A stretch of 64,000 nt of DNA. Origin: an uncultured Cohaesibacter sp. (lineage in GTDB: Bacteria > Pseudomonadota > Alphaproteobacteria > Rhizobiales > Cohaesibacteraceae). The stretch spans positions 3,054,501-3,118,500 of the forward strand of contig NZ_OY762934.1 of the NCBI RefSeq assembly GCF_963667045.1, written 5' to 3'. Below, one piece after another: positions 47,787 to 56,691 of this stretch. The notes under the pieces are model-generated. The model was given only the letters and a program-made list of their open reading frames with translations, made no database searches and was not told the DNA's origin. The stretch's first letter is position 1. Every line of letters starts with the position of its first letter. Made by a program: the position numbers and the translations under genes.

Positions 47787-49592
47787 ATGATTAAAACACT
47801 CATCTTCTTTGCTGTCTTGTTGGCCATCGCGTTTGGCGGTGCCTGGCTGGCTGATCGCCCCGGAGAAATCATCATCAACTGGCCGTGGCTCGACATGGGC
47901 TTCGAGGTCTCGCTGCTGGTGGGCTTTCTGCTCATCGTGGCGGCGATGGGCGTTGCCGTGGTGTTGTGGATCGTTATCCGCGGGATCTGGAATTCCCCGC
48001 GCTCGGTGACCGGCTTCTTCTCTTCCCGTCGGCGTGACAAGGGCTACAAGGCGCTGTCTACCGGCATGATTGCCGTCGGTGTTGGCGATCTCGCATTGGC
48101 CCGCAAACAGGCTGCCAAGGCGCGCAAGCTGCTCGGCCAGGAACCGATGACCCTGATGCTTGAGGCCCAGACGGCACAGTTGGCCGGAGACCCGACCAAG
48201 GCCCGCCAGAGCTTTGAAGCGATGCTGGATACGGATGAAACCCGGGCGCTTGGTCGTCGCGGGCTCTATATCGAAGCGCAGCGTCGTGGCGACATGGAAG
48301 AAGCCATGCAGATGGCCAAGGCTGCAACCGACGAAAGCAAGAAAACGCCGGGTTGGGCCGGAACCGCCCTGTTCGACATGCAGACCGCCTCCCGTGACTG
48401 GCAGGGCGCTCTGGTTACCCTGTCGCAGAATCACGCCAACAAGCATCTGTCCAAGGATGATTTCCGCCGTCAGCGCGCGGTCATTCTGACGGCACAGGCG
48501 ATGGAGCTGGATGGGCAGGACAATGCCGATGCCTCGATTCGGTCGCTGCTGGGCGAAGCCTGCAAGCTGGCTCCGGGGCTGGTTCCCGCTGTGGTGATGC
48601 AGGCGGACCTGCTCAACGACGCCAAGGATTATCGCAAGGCTTCCAAGCTGGTGGAAGCGGCCTGGCGCATTGAACCGCATCCGGAACTGGCTCATGCCTA
48701 TGCCTATATCAAGGATGGCGACACGGCGCTGGATCGTCTCAAGCGCGTGCGTGTGCTGTTCGGTCTGATGCCGGACCATATCGAATCCAAGCTGGCAATG
48801 GCGCGCGCCTTTATCGATGCCCGTGAATGGGTCGAGGCCCGTAGTCTGCTGGAGCCCATGGCAGAAGCCCATCTGACGCCGCGTATCTGCATGCTGATGG
48901 CCGAGCTGGAAGAGGGTGACAAGAATGACTTCGGTCTCGTGCGTCAGTGGCTGGCCCGGGCCGTTGGGGCTCATCGCGATCCGGCCTGGACGGCCGATGG
49001 TCAGGTGAGCGATGTCTGGCAGCCAATCTCGCCGGTGACCGGCAAGATCGACGTCTATGAATGGCGTGTTCCGGTTCGCGAAGTGGCGCAGGTCGACCAG
49101 CCGGTGCTCGATAGCCGCGATTTAACGGATGAGGACGGCTCTGAAGGAGACATGGTTCTTTTGCCTGCGGAAGTGTCAGCAGCGGAAGGCAAGGCCAAGA
49201 GCTTTGCCGTTGCTGAAGACGATATCGAGGAGATCCATCCCGAAGAATCTGACGAGAAGCCTGTGGTGGCAGAGGTTGAGGTTCCATCCGCGCCTGACGC
49301 AGCAACGGAAGCCCCTGTGGCCCCAGCGGAAAAGCCCGAGACCGAGAGCAAAGATCAGCCCAGGGCTGAGGCAGTCGTTCCCGCGGCAAAGGTCGCCGAG
49401 GATTCCAAACCTCAGAAGGCAGCGGATGTCGAGGATGCTCCGGTGGCTCCGGCCAAGGACAAGTCGTCTGCCAAGATAGAGATTGAAAAGCCGAAGGAAG
49501 TGGAATTTCCGATGCCGTTTCCCCCGGATGATCCGGGGCCGAAAAAGGACGAGGCTGTACGCAAGGCCGACAAGCGCTTCAAGCTTTTCTAG
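47787..49592 (+). CDS. HemY N-terminal domain protein with TPR-like repeats
   Basis: The 601-residue protein opens with two transmembrane helices (residues 1-20 and 41-66). A HemY_N domain and TPR-like helices (RKQAAKARKLLGQEP, AEAHLTPRICMLMAELEEGDK) follow, then a long acidic, alanine- and proline-rich tail that ends in basic residues. Bacterial HemY (not protoporphyrinogen oxidase) has been linked to heme-synthesis protein complexes. It follows the mitofilin gene by 18 bp, so the two are likely co-expressed. The name hemY is avoided because it is used for another enzyme. Confidence 0.85.
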   Translation: MIKTLIFFAVLLAIAFGGAWLADRPGEIIINWPWLDMGFEVSLLVGFLLIVAAMGVAVVLWIVIRGIWNSPRSVTGFFSSRRRDKGYKALSTGMIAVGVGDLALARKQAAKARKLLGQEPMTLMLEAQTAQLAGDPTKARQSFEAMLDTDETRALGRRGLYIEAQRRGDMEEAMQMAKAATDESKKTPGWAGTALFDMQTASRDWQGALVTLSQNHANKHLSKDDFRRQRAVILTAQAMELDGQDNADASIRSLLGEACKLAPGLVPAVVMQADLLNDAKDYRKASKLVEAAWRIEPHPELAHAYAYIKDGDTALDRLKRVRVLFGLMPDHIESKLAMARAFIDAREWVEARSLLEPMAEAHLTPRICMLMAELEEGDKNDFGLVRQWLARAVGAHRDPAWTADGQVSDVWQPISPVTGKIDVYEWRVPVREVAQVDQPVLDSRDLTDEDGSEGDMVLLPAEVSAAEGKAKSFAVAEDDIEEIHPEESDEKPVVAEVEVPSAPDAATEAPVAPAEKPETESKDQPRAEAVVPAAKVAEDSKPQKAADVEDAPVAPAKDKSSAKIEIEKPKEVEFPMPFPPDDPGPKKDEAVRKADKRFKLF

Positions 49593-49616
49593 GCTGGTTG
49601 CAAGAGTAACAAAAGG

Positions 49617-49641
49617 AGCCCGGTCCGCCGGGCTTCTGTTT
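49617..49641 (+). terminator. Terminator after the HemY-type gene
   Basis: AGCCCGG / CCGGGCT stem with a TCCG loop, followed by T-rich sequence. Confidence 0.7.
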
Positions 49642-49855
49642 ATTAAGTCCTGGTCTAACCGGCCTCTTTGCACGGCATTTTGTGATTTCTCCCACAATGC
49701 TGTTTTTGCCTCTTGCCCTTGATCATGGAATTGGCTAAGAGAAGCCACCCCGTTTTGATCATTGGATCATTCGTTTTGCAACGCGCTTTGAAGCCGGGCA
49801 AGACAGGACGCGGGTTTCAGCTTCTGACCAGTCTGTTGACTGGATCCTTTGGCAG

Positions 49856-49931
<76 letters not shown>

Positions 49932-50030
49932 TTTCTTCTCCTGAAAATATCATTGGATCAATAATTTCAAAATCTTGCTTATGATCTGAGTGCACCCTTG
50001 AGTACACGGAGCAGTACCCCTATGGGGTTG

Positions 50031-50375
50031 ATGTTGAAATATACGCAGCGGTTCCACAATGGCTGGAGAGATCGCAGAAGAGTTCCCGAGAAGCTTCAGG
50101 GTGCTCTGGGAAAGAGCGAGATCATCAGAATCTTGGGCAGCAGTCAGGAAGAGGCTGCGCTGAATTGGCCAGCCATTCACAAGGAAGTTCAAGTCTTGTT
50201 CCTCAAGGCGAAGCATTCTGTGCTCTCCGACGCTGGCATTTCTCAGCCGGAGCAGACCATGACGCCTATGGAGATGTATCAGACTTTGTCATTGTTGCTG
50301 AAGGAGTATGGCTTCAAGGCAACTTTGGAAGATGACGAAGACATCAGACAGATTCGAGGTATTGCAGCCGATTAG
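50031..50375 (+). pseudogene. Truncated phage/island tyrosine integrase (N-terminal part)
   Basis: The 114 codons begin MLKYTQRFHNGWRDRRRVPEKL, the DUF6538-like N-terminal domain that opens many island integrases, and continue ALGKSEIIRILGSSQEEAAL. The frame then ends before any core-binding or catalytic (R-H-R-Y) domain. Full integrases are 350-450 residues, so this is a remnant of an element once inserted at the adjacent tRNA-Thr. Its frame is uncertain upstream of 50031 (a TTG at 49998 is also open). Downstream to 50620 I see only a short open stretch encoding a GLRVTKIFDRGQ-like fragment (about 50457-50575), not identifiable. Confidence 0.75.
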
Positions 50376-50620
50376 CAGCCTGAGTGTCAAAGATGATGGA
50401 AGGCCCAAGAACAAGCGTAACCCTATGCCTTCGGGTGCAATCTCCCTGACGAAAGTTCGGTACGCTCTATTCAGACATCGAAAACGCTGCGGTCGGACCG
50501 GGCCGCGTCGTGGGGCTCAGGGTCACCAAGATCTTTGATCGTGGACAGGTCACGTTTCGAGCGATTCGCTCTGCCTGAACATTCGCTACTTCTGCGATCG
50601 TGGACAAAATCCGGCCGTTC

Positions 50621-51445
50621 CTATTGCTCGCCATCATCGTGAGGCGCAGATCTCAGCCGCTCGTGCAGATAGCGGCCTGGCGACTTGCCGACCATCTTTC
50701 GAAACATGGTTACGAAACTGCTGGCACTTTCATAGCCGAGATCCATCGCAACAGCCTGAACCGACTGGCCGGCGCTCAGCTGTCGCAAGGCAAGAACAAT
50801 ATGCAACTGCCGGCGCCAGCGGCCAAAACTCATGCCTACTTCTTCAGCCAGCAGGCGGCTCAGGCTGCGCTCGCTGAGCGCGATGCGGGAGGCCCACTCC
50901 GCAACGGCCGCATGATCCGCAGGCGCCGCGATCAACAGGTCGGTGAGCTTTTTAAGGCGCGGATCGCCGGGGATGGGGAGGCGCAGGTCTTCGAGCGGTG
51001 CCACGGCCAGCTCATCGAAGATAACGGAAACAATCCGACCGTCCGGACCGTCGACGTCATAAAGCTCCGGCAGCGCGTTGGCCCGCATCAGCAAATGGCG
51101 CAAGAAACTCGACACCGTGATCGTACAGCATTCGGTCGGCAGGTTCGGACCCTCGGAAGGGTCTATGAAGAGGGAAATGCACTCCACCTCGCCTGAGCCG
51201 TAAGCGGTATGGGGCAGGCCGCCGGGAATCCACACCGCGCATTGCGGCGGCACAATCCAGACCGCGTCTTCAACTTCGCAATTGATGACGCCCCGGACCG
51301 CAAAAAGCAGTTGCGCTTTCTGGTGCTGGTGCCGCGGCAATTGTTCCAGCGCCTCGAGGCTGGCGACCGCGTTGGCCGCGACGAGCGCGCGCGGAATCTC
51401 ATCGACATAGGCAAGCCAATCGCTTCGGACATCCAGATACATCAA
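50621..51445 (-). CDS. AraC-family transcriptional regulator
   Basis: The 274-residue protein has an N-terminal cupin-like sensor domain (AVRGVINCEVEDAVWIVPP, CAVWIPGGLPHTAYG). Two AraC helix-turn-helix motifs follow at the C-terminus, IALSERSLSRLLAEEVGMSFGRWRRQ and AVAMDLGYESASSFVTMFRKMVGKSP. It is divergent from the short gene at 51606 over a 160-bp gap containing a perfect 8-bp inverted repeat. It probably regulates that gene. Confidence 0.9.
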   Translation of the reverse strand: MMYLDVRSDWLAYVDEIPRALVAANAVASLEALEQLPRHQHQKAQLLFAVRGVINCEVEDAVWIVPPQCAVWIPGGLPHTAYGSGEVECISLFIDPSEGPNLPTECCTITVSSFLRHLLMRANALPELYDVDGPDGRIVSVIFDELAVAPLEDLRLPIPGDPRLKKLTDLLIAAPADHAAVAEWASRIALSERSLSRLLAEEVGMSFGRWRRQLHIVLALRQLSAGQSVQAVAMDLGYESASSFVTMFRKMVGKSPGRYLHERLRSAPHDDGEQ

Positions 51446-51459
51446 AGGCCTCAGTCTTT

Positions 51460-51491
51460 GTCATTATGGCCGGATTAAAACATATAATGAC
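51460..51491. promoter_or_regulatory. Inverted repeat in the AraC divergent promoter
   Basis: GTCATTAT and ATAATGAC are perfect inverted repeats separated by 16 bp. They lie near the AraC-type gene start and are a candidate operator. Confidence 0.45.
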
Positions 51492-51605
51492 AGGATTGCG
51501 CAATGACGCCATTTGCTCGCTGACTTATGGTTTTCAGGCAGAAGAGATACGTGGCGCCACATCCGCGCGCATTGAAACCATCCACCTCGGCTAAGGAGAC
51601 AAACC

Positions 51606-52010
51606 ATGCCTTTGGACAACACAAACTTCCCGCTTGTCTGGATGCGTTACGACGAAGAGCCAGATCACGACCACGATGAGGACTTCGAGGCGTTGGAGGC
51701 GAACTTCAAGCGCGGCACGCCGTTCGTGATCCTGACCGACAACGCGCCAACCGAAGAGCATGCACACAGCCAGGAGGAAAAGAAGCGTACCGTGCTATGG
51801 ATGAAGAAACACAAGGCCGAACTGCAGACACTCGTGCTGGCAATGATCGTGATTGAGCCGAACGTTGCCAAGCGTCTGGCAATGAAACCTTTCGGTGTGG
51901 CCTTTGCCAAATTCTGGGGCTATCCGATGAGGCTCACCGCGTCTCGGAAGGAGGCCATGGAGATCGCTGGGAAGCTGCTGTCGGAGCACGCCGGGTCTGC
52001 AACAGGCTGA
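51606..52010 (+). CDS. Conserved hypothetical protein, divergent from an AraC regulator
   Basis: The 134-residue product begins MPLDNTNFPLVWMRYDEEPDHDHDED, with an acidic, histidine-containing patch. It continues FVILTDNAPTEEHAHSQEEKKRTVLWMKKHKAELQ and AMIVIEPNVAKRLAMKPFGVAFAKFWGYP. I recall similar hypothetical proteins (SpoIIAA/STAS-like in feel) in Pseudomonas and other Proteobacteria, but do not recognise a function. No membrane segment or catalytic motif is evident. Upstream, TAAGGAGAC gives a ribosome site. Confidence 0.75.
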   Translation: MPLDNTNFPLVWMRYDEEPDHDHDEDFEALEANFKRGTPFVILTDNAPTEEHAHSQEEKKRTVLWMKKHKAELQTLVLAMIVIEPNVAKRLAMKPFGVAFAKFWGYPMRLTASRKEAMEIAGKLLSEHAGSATG

Positions 52011-52058
52011 CAAACAACTGTGCAGACGAAGCGAAAACGCTCTTAAGTTAACGCTGGC

Positions 52059-52203
52059 ATGAACGGCGATGAGCAGTCCGCCGCCATCGCCAAGCAGTTG
52101 CTCAAGACCAATGAGACCGTCTATGATCTGGTGCCGGAAAAGCAGCTCCTTTTTGCAGGAACAGCCTGATGACATCCTGAAGCCGGAGAAGAGAGCGAAG
52201 ATG
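52059..52203 (+). pseudogene. Fragment resembling the aspartate ammonia-lyase C-terminus, frameshifted
   Basis: From ATG 52059 the frame reads IAKQLLKTNETVYDLVPEKQLL, like the aspartase C-terminus (IARQ..ETGKSVYDLVLEKGLL). It then stops soon after, while the +1 frame continues EQPDDILKPEKRAKMT, matching the aspartase ending LDDILRPENMT. Together they look like the last 45 or so codons of an aspA-type gene broken by a frameshift near 52155. The bulk of the gene is missing. The assignment is from motif memory and was not searched. Confidence 0.6.
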
Positions 52204-52219
52204 ACAACGCTTGGCCCTG

Positions 52220-52558
52220 TCAGAAAACCTCGGAGCCAAGCACGGCATCATCGCAGGGTTGAAGCAGGATGGTTTCGCCCTTGTCATTGGGCACGCCCAT
52301 TATGAGGATCTCAGACTGGAAGCCGGCGATATTGCGCGGGGGCATGTTGACCACGCAGATCACCTTGCGGCCAATCAGACCCTCTTTCGGGTAATTGGTG
52401 ATCTGGGCACTCGACCAGCGTTTGCCGAGCGCGCCAAAGCTGACGCAAACCTTGTAGGAGGGGTTGCGGGCACGGGGAAAGTCCTGCACCTCTTCAATCA
52501 CCCCAAGGCGCATTTCTACCTTTGCGAAGTCGTCATAGACGATCTGTTCTTTCTTCAT
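52220..52558 (-). CDS. CsaA-type tRNA-binding protein
   Basis: The 112-residue protein starts [19 protein letters not shown] and continues [18 protein letters not shown], then INNP-like [27 protein letters not shown]. This is the single OB-fold EMAPII/CsaA tRNA-binding domain. Members bind tRNA or act as export-related chaperones in Gram-positives; the role here is unknown. It ends the long minus-strand catabolic cluster, 42 bp after the dehydrogenase. Confidence 0.9.
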   Translation of the reverse strand: MKKEQIVYDDFAKVEMRLGVIEEVQDFPRARNPSYKVCVSFGALGKRWSSAQITNYPKEGLIGRKVICVVNMPPRNIAGFQSEILIMGVPNDKGETILLQPCDDAVLGSEVF

Positions 52559-52600
52559 ATTCTCTTCCTTCTGTCCGGTCGTGTCGGGAGCTGCCCGGCA

Positions 52601-53665
52601 TCATGCCAACACTTCAAGCACGGCTGCTTCGGCCCTGGCGGTGTTTGCAGTGCCATGCAGATCGCGGGTCTTTGTTAGCGGGCTTTCCAGTGAGGCCTCA
52701 ATGGCGCGTTCGATCTCGGCTGCCGCGTCCTTCTCGCCCAGATGGTCCAGCATCATGGCCGCCGTCCAGACCGCCGCGATCGGGTTCGCAATGCCCTTGC
52801 CTGCGATATCGGGCGCGGAGCCATGCACCGGCTCGAACATCGAGGGGTAGGTGCCCTCGGGGTTAATGTTGGCGGACGGAGCAATGCCGATGGAGCCAGC
52901 AACGGCGGGCCCGAGATCGGAAAGGATATCGCCAAACAGGTTGGAGCCGACCACCACATCGAACCAGTCGGGATGAAGCACGAAATGGGCCGTGAGGATG
53001 TCGATATGGAACTGGGCCGTCTCAATGCCGGGGTGACGGTCCTTGGCTGCGGCGAAGCGCTCGTCCCAGAAGGGCATGGTATGGATGATACCGTTGGATT
53101 TGGTCGCCGAGGTCACATGGCGCGCCTTGCGGTTCTGGGCGATGCGGAAGGCATAGTCCATGATCCGGTCTATGCCACGCCGGGTCATGATGCTTTCCTG
53201 AATGGCCGCTTCGTTCTCGGTGCCCTGATACACGCGACCGCCGACCGAGGAATATTCGCCCTCGACATTCTCTCTCACCACGATGAAGTCAATATCTTCC
53301 GGCCCGCGTCCTGCAAGCGGGGAGGTGATGCCGCGCAGCAGACGCACTGGCCGGACATTGGCATATTGTTCCAGCTCACGCCGCAAGGGAATCAATAGGC
53401 CCCAGAGCGAGACATGATCTGGAACGCCGGGATAGCCCACGGCTCCCAGATAGATGGCGTCGAAGGCCTTCATCTGCTCAATGCCATCTTCGGGCATCAT
53501 CGCTCCGGTCTTGTGGTAGCGCTCGCAAGACCAGTCAAAGTCGGTCCATGCAACGGTGAAGCCGTGCTTCTGCGCCACCCTGTCAATGACCCGCTGGCCA
53601 ACGGGGAGCACTTCCTTGCCGATGCCATCGCCGGGAATGGCGGCAATACGGTATGATCTGGTCAT
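52601..53665 (-). CDS. D-malate/tartrate dehydrogenase (decarboxylating)
   Basis: The 354-residue protein belongs to the isocitrate/isopropylmalate dehydrogenase family. It has [31 protein letters not shown] (the DmlA/TtuC branch), [35 protein letters not shown], and [12 protein letters not shown] for NAD binding. Enzymes of this branch oxidise D-malate or meso-/L-tartrate with NAD+, sometimes decarboxylating. It follows gabD by 48 bp and may remove a C4 hydroxy acid that arises in the same pathway. I give no symbol because dmlA and ttuC cannot be told apart here. Confidence 0.85.
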   Translation of the reverse strand: MTRSYRIAAIPGDGIGKEVLPVGQRVIDRVAQKHGFTVAWTDFDWSCERYHKTGAMMPEDGIEQMKAFDAIYLGAVGYPGVPDHVSLWGLLIPLRRELEQYANVRPVRLLRGITSPLAGRGPEDIDFIVVRENVEGEYSSVGGRVYQGTENEAAIQESIMTRRGIDRIMDYAFRIAQNRKARHVTSATKSNGIIHTMPFWDERFAAAKDRHPGIETAQFHIDILTAHFVLHPDWFDVVVGSNLFGDILSDLGPAVAGSIGIAPSANINPEGTYPSMFEPVHGSAPDIAGKGIANPIAAVWTAAMMLDHLGEKDAAAEIERAIEASLESPLTKTRDLHGTANTARAEAAVLEVLA

Positions 53666-53713
53666 GTCTTCTCCTGTTCCTTCATGGGCGGGCCGTATGT
53701 TGCGGCGATTTCC

Positions 53714-55168
53714 TCAGGTGAGGCCATCAATGTGGATGGTCTTGATCTCGAGATACTCTTCGATGCCGTGATGAGCACCTTCGCGGCCAAGGCCACTTTC
53801 CTTGATGCCGCCAAAGGGTGCGACCTCCGTCGCGATGGCACCTGCATTGACCCCGACCATGCCAACCTCCAATGCATCGGACACACGGAAGGCCCGGGCC
53901 AGATCCCGGGTGTAGAAATAGGCCGCGAGGCCATAAGGGGTGTTGTTGGCTGCCTCGATAGCCTCTTCTTCCTTGTCGAAACGGAAGAGGGGAGCAATGG
54001 GTCCAAAGGTTTCCTCGGAGGCCACCAACATCATGTCCGTTGCCCCTGAGACGACAGCCGGGCTGATGAAGCGCTCAGAAGGGTCGGCCTGGGTGCCGCC
54101 AACCAGGATCTGACCACCCTTGGCAACAGCGTCATCCAGATGGGCCCGGATCTTGGTAATCGCTGCCTGATTGATCATCGGTCCGATCTCGACACCAGCC
54201 TCAAAGCCATCTCCGAGCCTCAGCGCTCCGACACGTTCGGCAAGTTTGGCCGCAAAGGCGTCATAGATGGCGGACTGCACATAAATGCGGTTGGCGCAGA
54301 CGCAGGTCTGGCCGCCATTGCGGAACTTGGAGGCCATGGCGCCTTCCACTGCTGCATCGAGATCCGCATCATCGAAGACGAGGAAAGGGGCATTGCCTCC
54401 GAGCTCTAGACTGAGGCGCTTCACTGTGCCAGCGCATTGCTCCATCAAAAGCTTGCCGACGCGGGTGGAGCCCGTGAAGGACAGTTTGCGCACGAGCGCG
54501 CTTGCCGTCAGCGCCCTGCCAATGTCTTGGGCCCCTCCGGTGACCACATTGATAGCGCCCTTGGGAAAACCAGCTCGTTCGGCCAGCACAGCAAGGGCGA
54601 GTGCCGTGTAGGGCGTCAGATCGGACGGCTTGATCACGACGGTGCAGCCTGCCGCCAGCGCCGGCGCGATCTTGCGCGTGATCATTGCGGCGGGGAAGTT
54701 CCACGGCGTGATGATGGCGCACACGCCCACCGGCTGCTTCTGGACCATGATTTTGCGTCCGGCAACCGGACTTGGCACCGTCTCGCCATAGACGCGCCTG
54801 CCTTCCTCGGCAAACCATTTGACGAAAGAGGCTGCGTAGGCAATCTCGCCCTTGGCTTCTGCAAAGGGTTTGCCCTGTTCGGTGGTCATGATCCGGCCAA
54901 GATCATCCTGTGCGGCCATGATCAGATCGAACCATGCCTCCAGCAGAGCGCAGCGATCGGCCGCCGTGGTGGTGCGGAAGGTTTTGAAGCAGTCATGGGC
55001 CGCGGCGATGGCGCGGGCGGTCTCAGCTGCGCCGCAATCCGGCACGGTGCCGACAAGCCCTTGCGTCGAGGGATTGTCCACCTCGATCATGGCCCCGGTG
55101 TCTGCTGCCAGCCACTCGCCGCCAATCAGGTTCTGCTGTCTGAATAATGTGCTGTCTTGAAGATCCAT
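53714..55168 (-). CDS. gabD: Succinate-semialdehyde dehydrogenase (NAD(P)+)
   Basis: The 484-residue aldehyde dehydrogenase has IITPWNFPAAMITRKIAPALAAG, the catalytic glutamate in LSLELGGNAP, the catalytic cysteine in FRNGGQTCVCANR, and PFGGIKESGLGREG near the end. The CVCANR and GLGREGAHHGIEEYLE signatures mark the succinate-semialdehyde dehydrogenase branch (GabD). It oxidises succinate semialdehyde to succinate. With the class III aminotransferase it would give a GABA-type or related amino-acid breakdown route. Confidence 0.9.
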   Translation of the reverse strand: MDLQDSTLFRQQNLIGGEWLAADTGAMIEVDNPSTQGLVGTVPDCGAAETARAIAAAHDCFKTFRTTTAADRCALLEAWFDLIMAAQDDLGRIMTTEQGKPFAEAKGEIAYAASFVKWFAEEGRRVYGETVPSPVAGRKIMVQKQPVGVCAIITPWNFPAAMITRKIAPALAAGCTVVIKPSDLTPYTALALAVLAERAGFPKGAINVVTGGAQDIGRALTASALVRKLSFTGSTRVGKLLMEQCAGTVKRLSLELGGNAPFLVFDDADLDAAVEGAMASKFRNGGQTCVCANRIYVQSAIYDAFAAKLAERVGALRLGDGFEAGVEIGPMINQAAITKIRAHLDDAVAKGGQILVGGTQADPSERFISPAVVSGATDMMLVASEETFGPIAPLFRFDKEEEAIEAANNTPYGLAAYFYTRDLARAFRVSDALEVGMVGVNAGAIATEVAPFGGIKESGLGREGAHHGIEEYLEIKTIHIDGLT

Positions 55169-55320
55169 TGATATGCTGCTCCTTTGCCGAACAAAAGTGT
55201 ACTGATCCGCGAAAGCGAGAAATTGCGATTATCGCTTGCGGGTGTCATGGCGTGCCAAAAAGCAGAGGGAATTCAGCACATCATGCTATCGGGCGCAGAG
55301 CAGACGGACCAAGCCAGCTG

Positions 55321-55812
55321 CTACTTGGAAACCAGCAGGTCATCGAGAGGCACTGCATGCTTCTCGATGACCGGTTTGATGGCGATATAGGAGAAGTATT
55401 TGTCGATGCCGAGTTCCTGTTCGAGGAGCTCTTCGATGATTTCCTGATACTGGGCGACGGAGCGGGCGACGATCTTGACCAGATAGTCATAGCCGCCACT
55501 GACGAGATGGCATTCGATCACATTTTTATGCTTGCCGATCTGGGATTCGAACTTCTGGAAATCCGCGCGCCGATGGTCGGCCAGCGTGACCTCGGTGAAG
55601 ACCGTGACATAGTCGGTCAGTTTTCGCAGATTGATGACCGCGCGATAGGTTTGGATATAGCCAGCCTTCTCGAGCCGCTTCACACGTTGCAGGCAGGGGC
55701 TGGGAGACAGGCCGACAATGTCGGCCAGTTCCACATTGGTCATGTTGCAGTCGGTCTGCAAAGACGCAAGAATCTTGATATCGATCCGGTCAAGCTTGGG
55801 CTGTCTTGTCAT
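55321..55812 (-). CDS. Lrp/AsnC-family transcriptional regulator
   Basis: The 163-residue protein reads LDRIDIKILASLQTDCNMTNVELADIVGLSPSPCLQRVKRLEKAGYI (winged helix), then an effector domain with VFTEVTLADHRRADF and GGYDYLVKIVA. SPSPCLQRVKRLE is the standard recognition helix of Lrp-type activators. It starts at MTRQPKL; a longer frame to 55866 is not conserved. It sits inside the cluster between the HAD gene and gabD, 152 bp from gabD, and probably activates the catabolic genes. Confidence 0.92.
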   Translation of the reverse strand: MTRQPKLDRIDIKILASLQTDCNMTNVELADIVGLSPSPCLQRVKRLEKAGYIQTYRAVINLRKLTDYVTVFTEVTLADHRRADFQKFESQIGKHKNVIECHLVSGGYDYLVKIVARSVAQYQEIIEELLEQELGIDKYFSYIAIKPVIEKHAVPLDDLLVSK

Positions 55813-55938
55813 ACTCTGAACCCTTGGAAACCTCCCGGCGAGCATGATCAGTTCTCTGATGACCATCAGACTGTACGGCGGGGCGCTATCGCTTCATTCG
55901 AGGCGCGAGGCGATGGTAATGCGTCCCGCCAGCATCAA

Positions 55939-56661
55939 TCAAGCCTGCAGTTCTTTCTTGTGGGCTTCGACCAGATCCCGCATGGAGTTGAACCGGAAAT
56001 CATAGCTTGGCATGTCGCCCGGATTCATCGTGGCGCCGAAGCCTTCTTTGTCGAAGCGGCGATAGATCCAGCAATTGGCGAGGCCATGCTTGTTGGCCGG
56101 GGCATGATCGTGGAACATGCTCTCTGCGGTATGCAGGATGTCATGCTTCTCGATGCCGCGCCGTGCCAGCGTCTCGAGCATATAGTCGAAATTGCGGTCT
56201 GCCGGCTTGTAGCTGCCGATGTCTTCGGCCGTGAAGACGCCGTCGAAGGTGACACCGAGCCGGGTGTTGGAACCTGAGAAGCTGAGATTGTCCGTGTTGG
56301 TCAGGACGACCAGCTTGAAATGCTGCTTGAGATAGGCAAGCGCCTCGCGGCTATCTTCAAAGGCAGGCCACTGGCGCACGGACAGGCCATAGGCTTCGCA
56401 TTCTTCCCAAGTCACCTCGACGCCCCACTCCTCGGCAAGACGGCGATAAACCACGGCCAGAAGATCATAGTATTTCTTTGAAGGGGTCCAGCGCTGGGTG
56501 GTCGATTCATAGTAGGCGTGGGCCTCGAGAATGTCATCACGGCTGAGGCTGCGGCTGACACGATCTGTCAGGGGTTTGAGGCCAGCGACCATGCCGCTCT
56601 CCCAGTCGATCAACGTGCCATATACATCAAAGGTCAGGGCCTTGTAATCGCTAAGCTTCAT
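55939..56661 (-). CDS. HAD-superfamily hydrolase, haloacid dehalogenase type II-like
   Basis: The 240-residue protein begins ALTFDVYGTLIDWESG with the nucleophile at residue 12, contains VVLTNTDNLSFSGSN (motif II, with the TNxD pattern of haloacid dehalogenases), a lysine in DIGSYKPADRNFDYML (motif III), and LHTAESMFHDHAPANK (motif IV). These match 2-haloacid dehalogenase type II. Many proteins of this class in catabolic clusters have no dehalogenase activity, so the substrate is open. It lies 30 bp after the aminotransferase. Confidence 0.85.
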   Translation of the reverse strand: MKLSDYKALTFDVYGTLIDWESGMVAGLKPLTDRVSRSLSRDDILEAHAYYESTTQRWTPSKKYYDLLAVVYRRLAEEWGVEVTWEECEAYGLSVRQWPAFEDSREALAYLKQHFKLVVLTNTDNLSFSGSNTRLGVTFDGVFTAEDIGSYKPADRNFDYMLETLARRGIEKHDILHTAESMFHDHAPANKHGLANCWIYRRFDKEGFGATMNPGDMPSYDFRFNSMRDLVEAHKKELQA

Positions 56662-56691
56662 TGTCTCTCTCTTGTTGATGATTGCTTCTGT

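Noticed and set aside
50457..50575. Short stretch encoding GLRVTKIFDRGQ after the integrase fragment.
   Set aside because: No start with ribosome site and no recognised family; kept as a mention only.
49932..51600. Direct repeat of the tRNA-Thr 3' end as an attachment site.
   Set aside because: Not found by eye; an att site cannot be claimed without a search.
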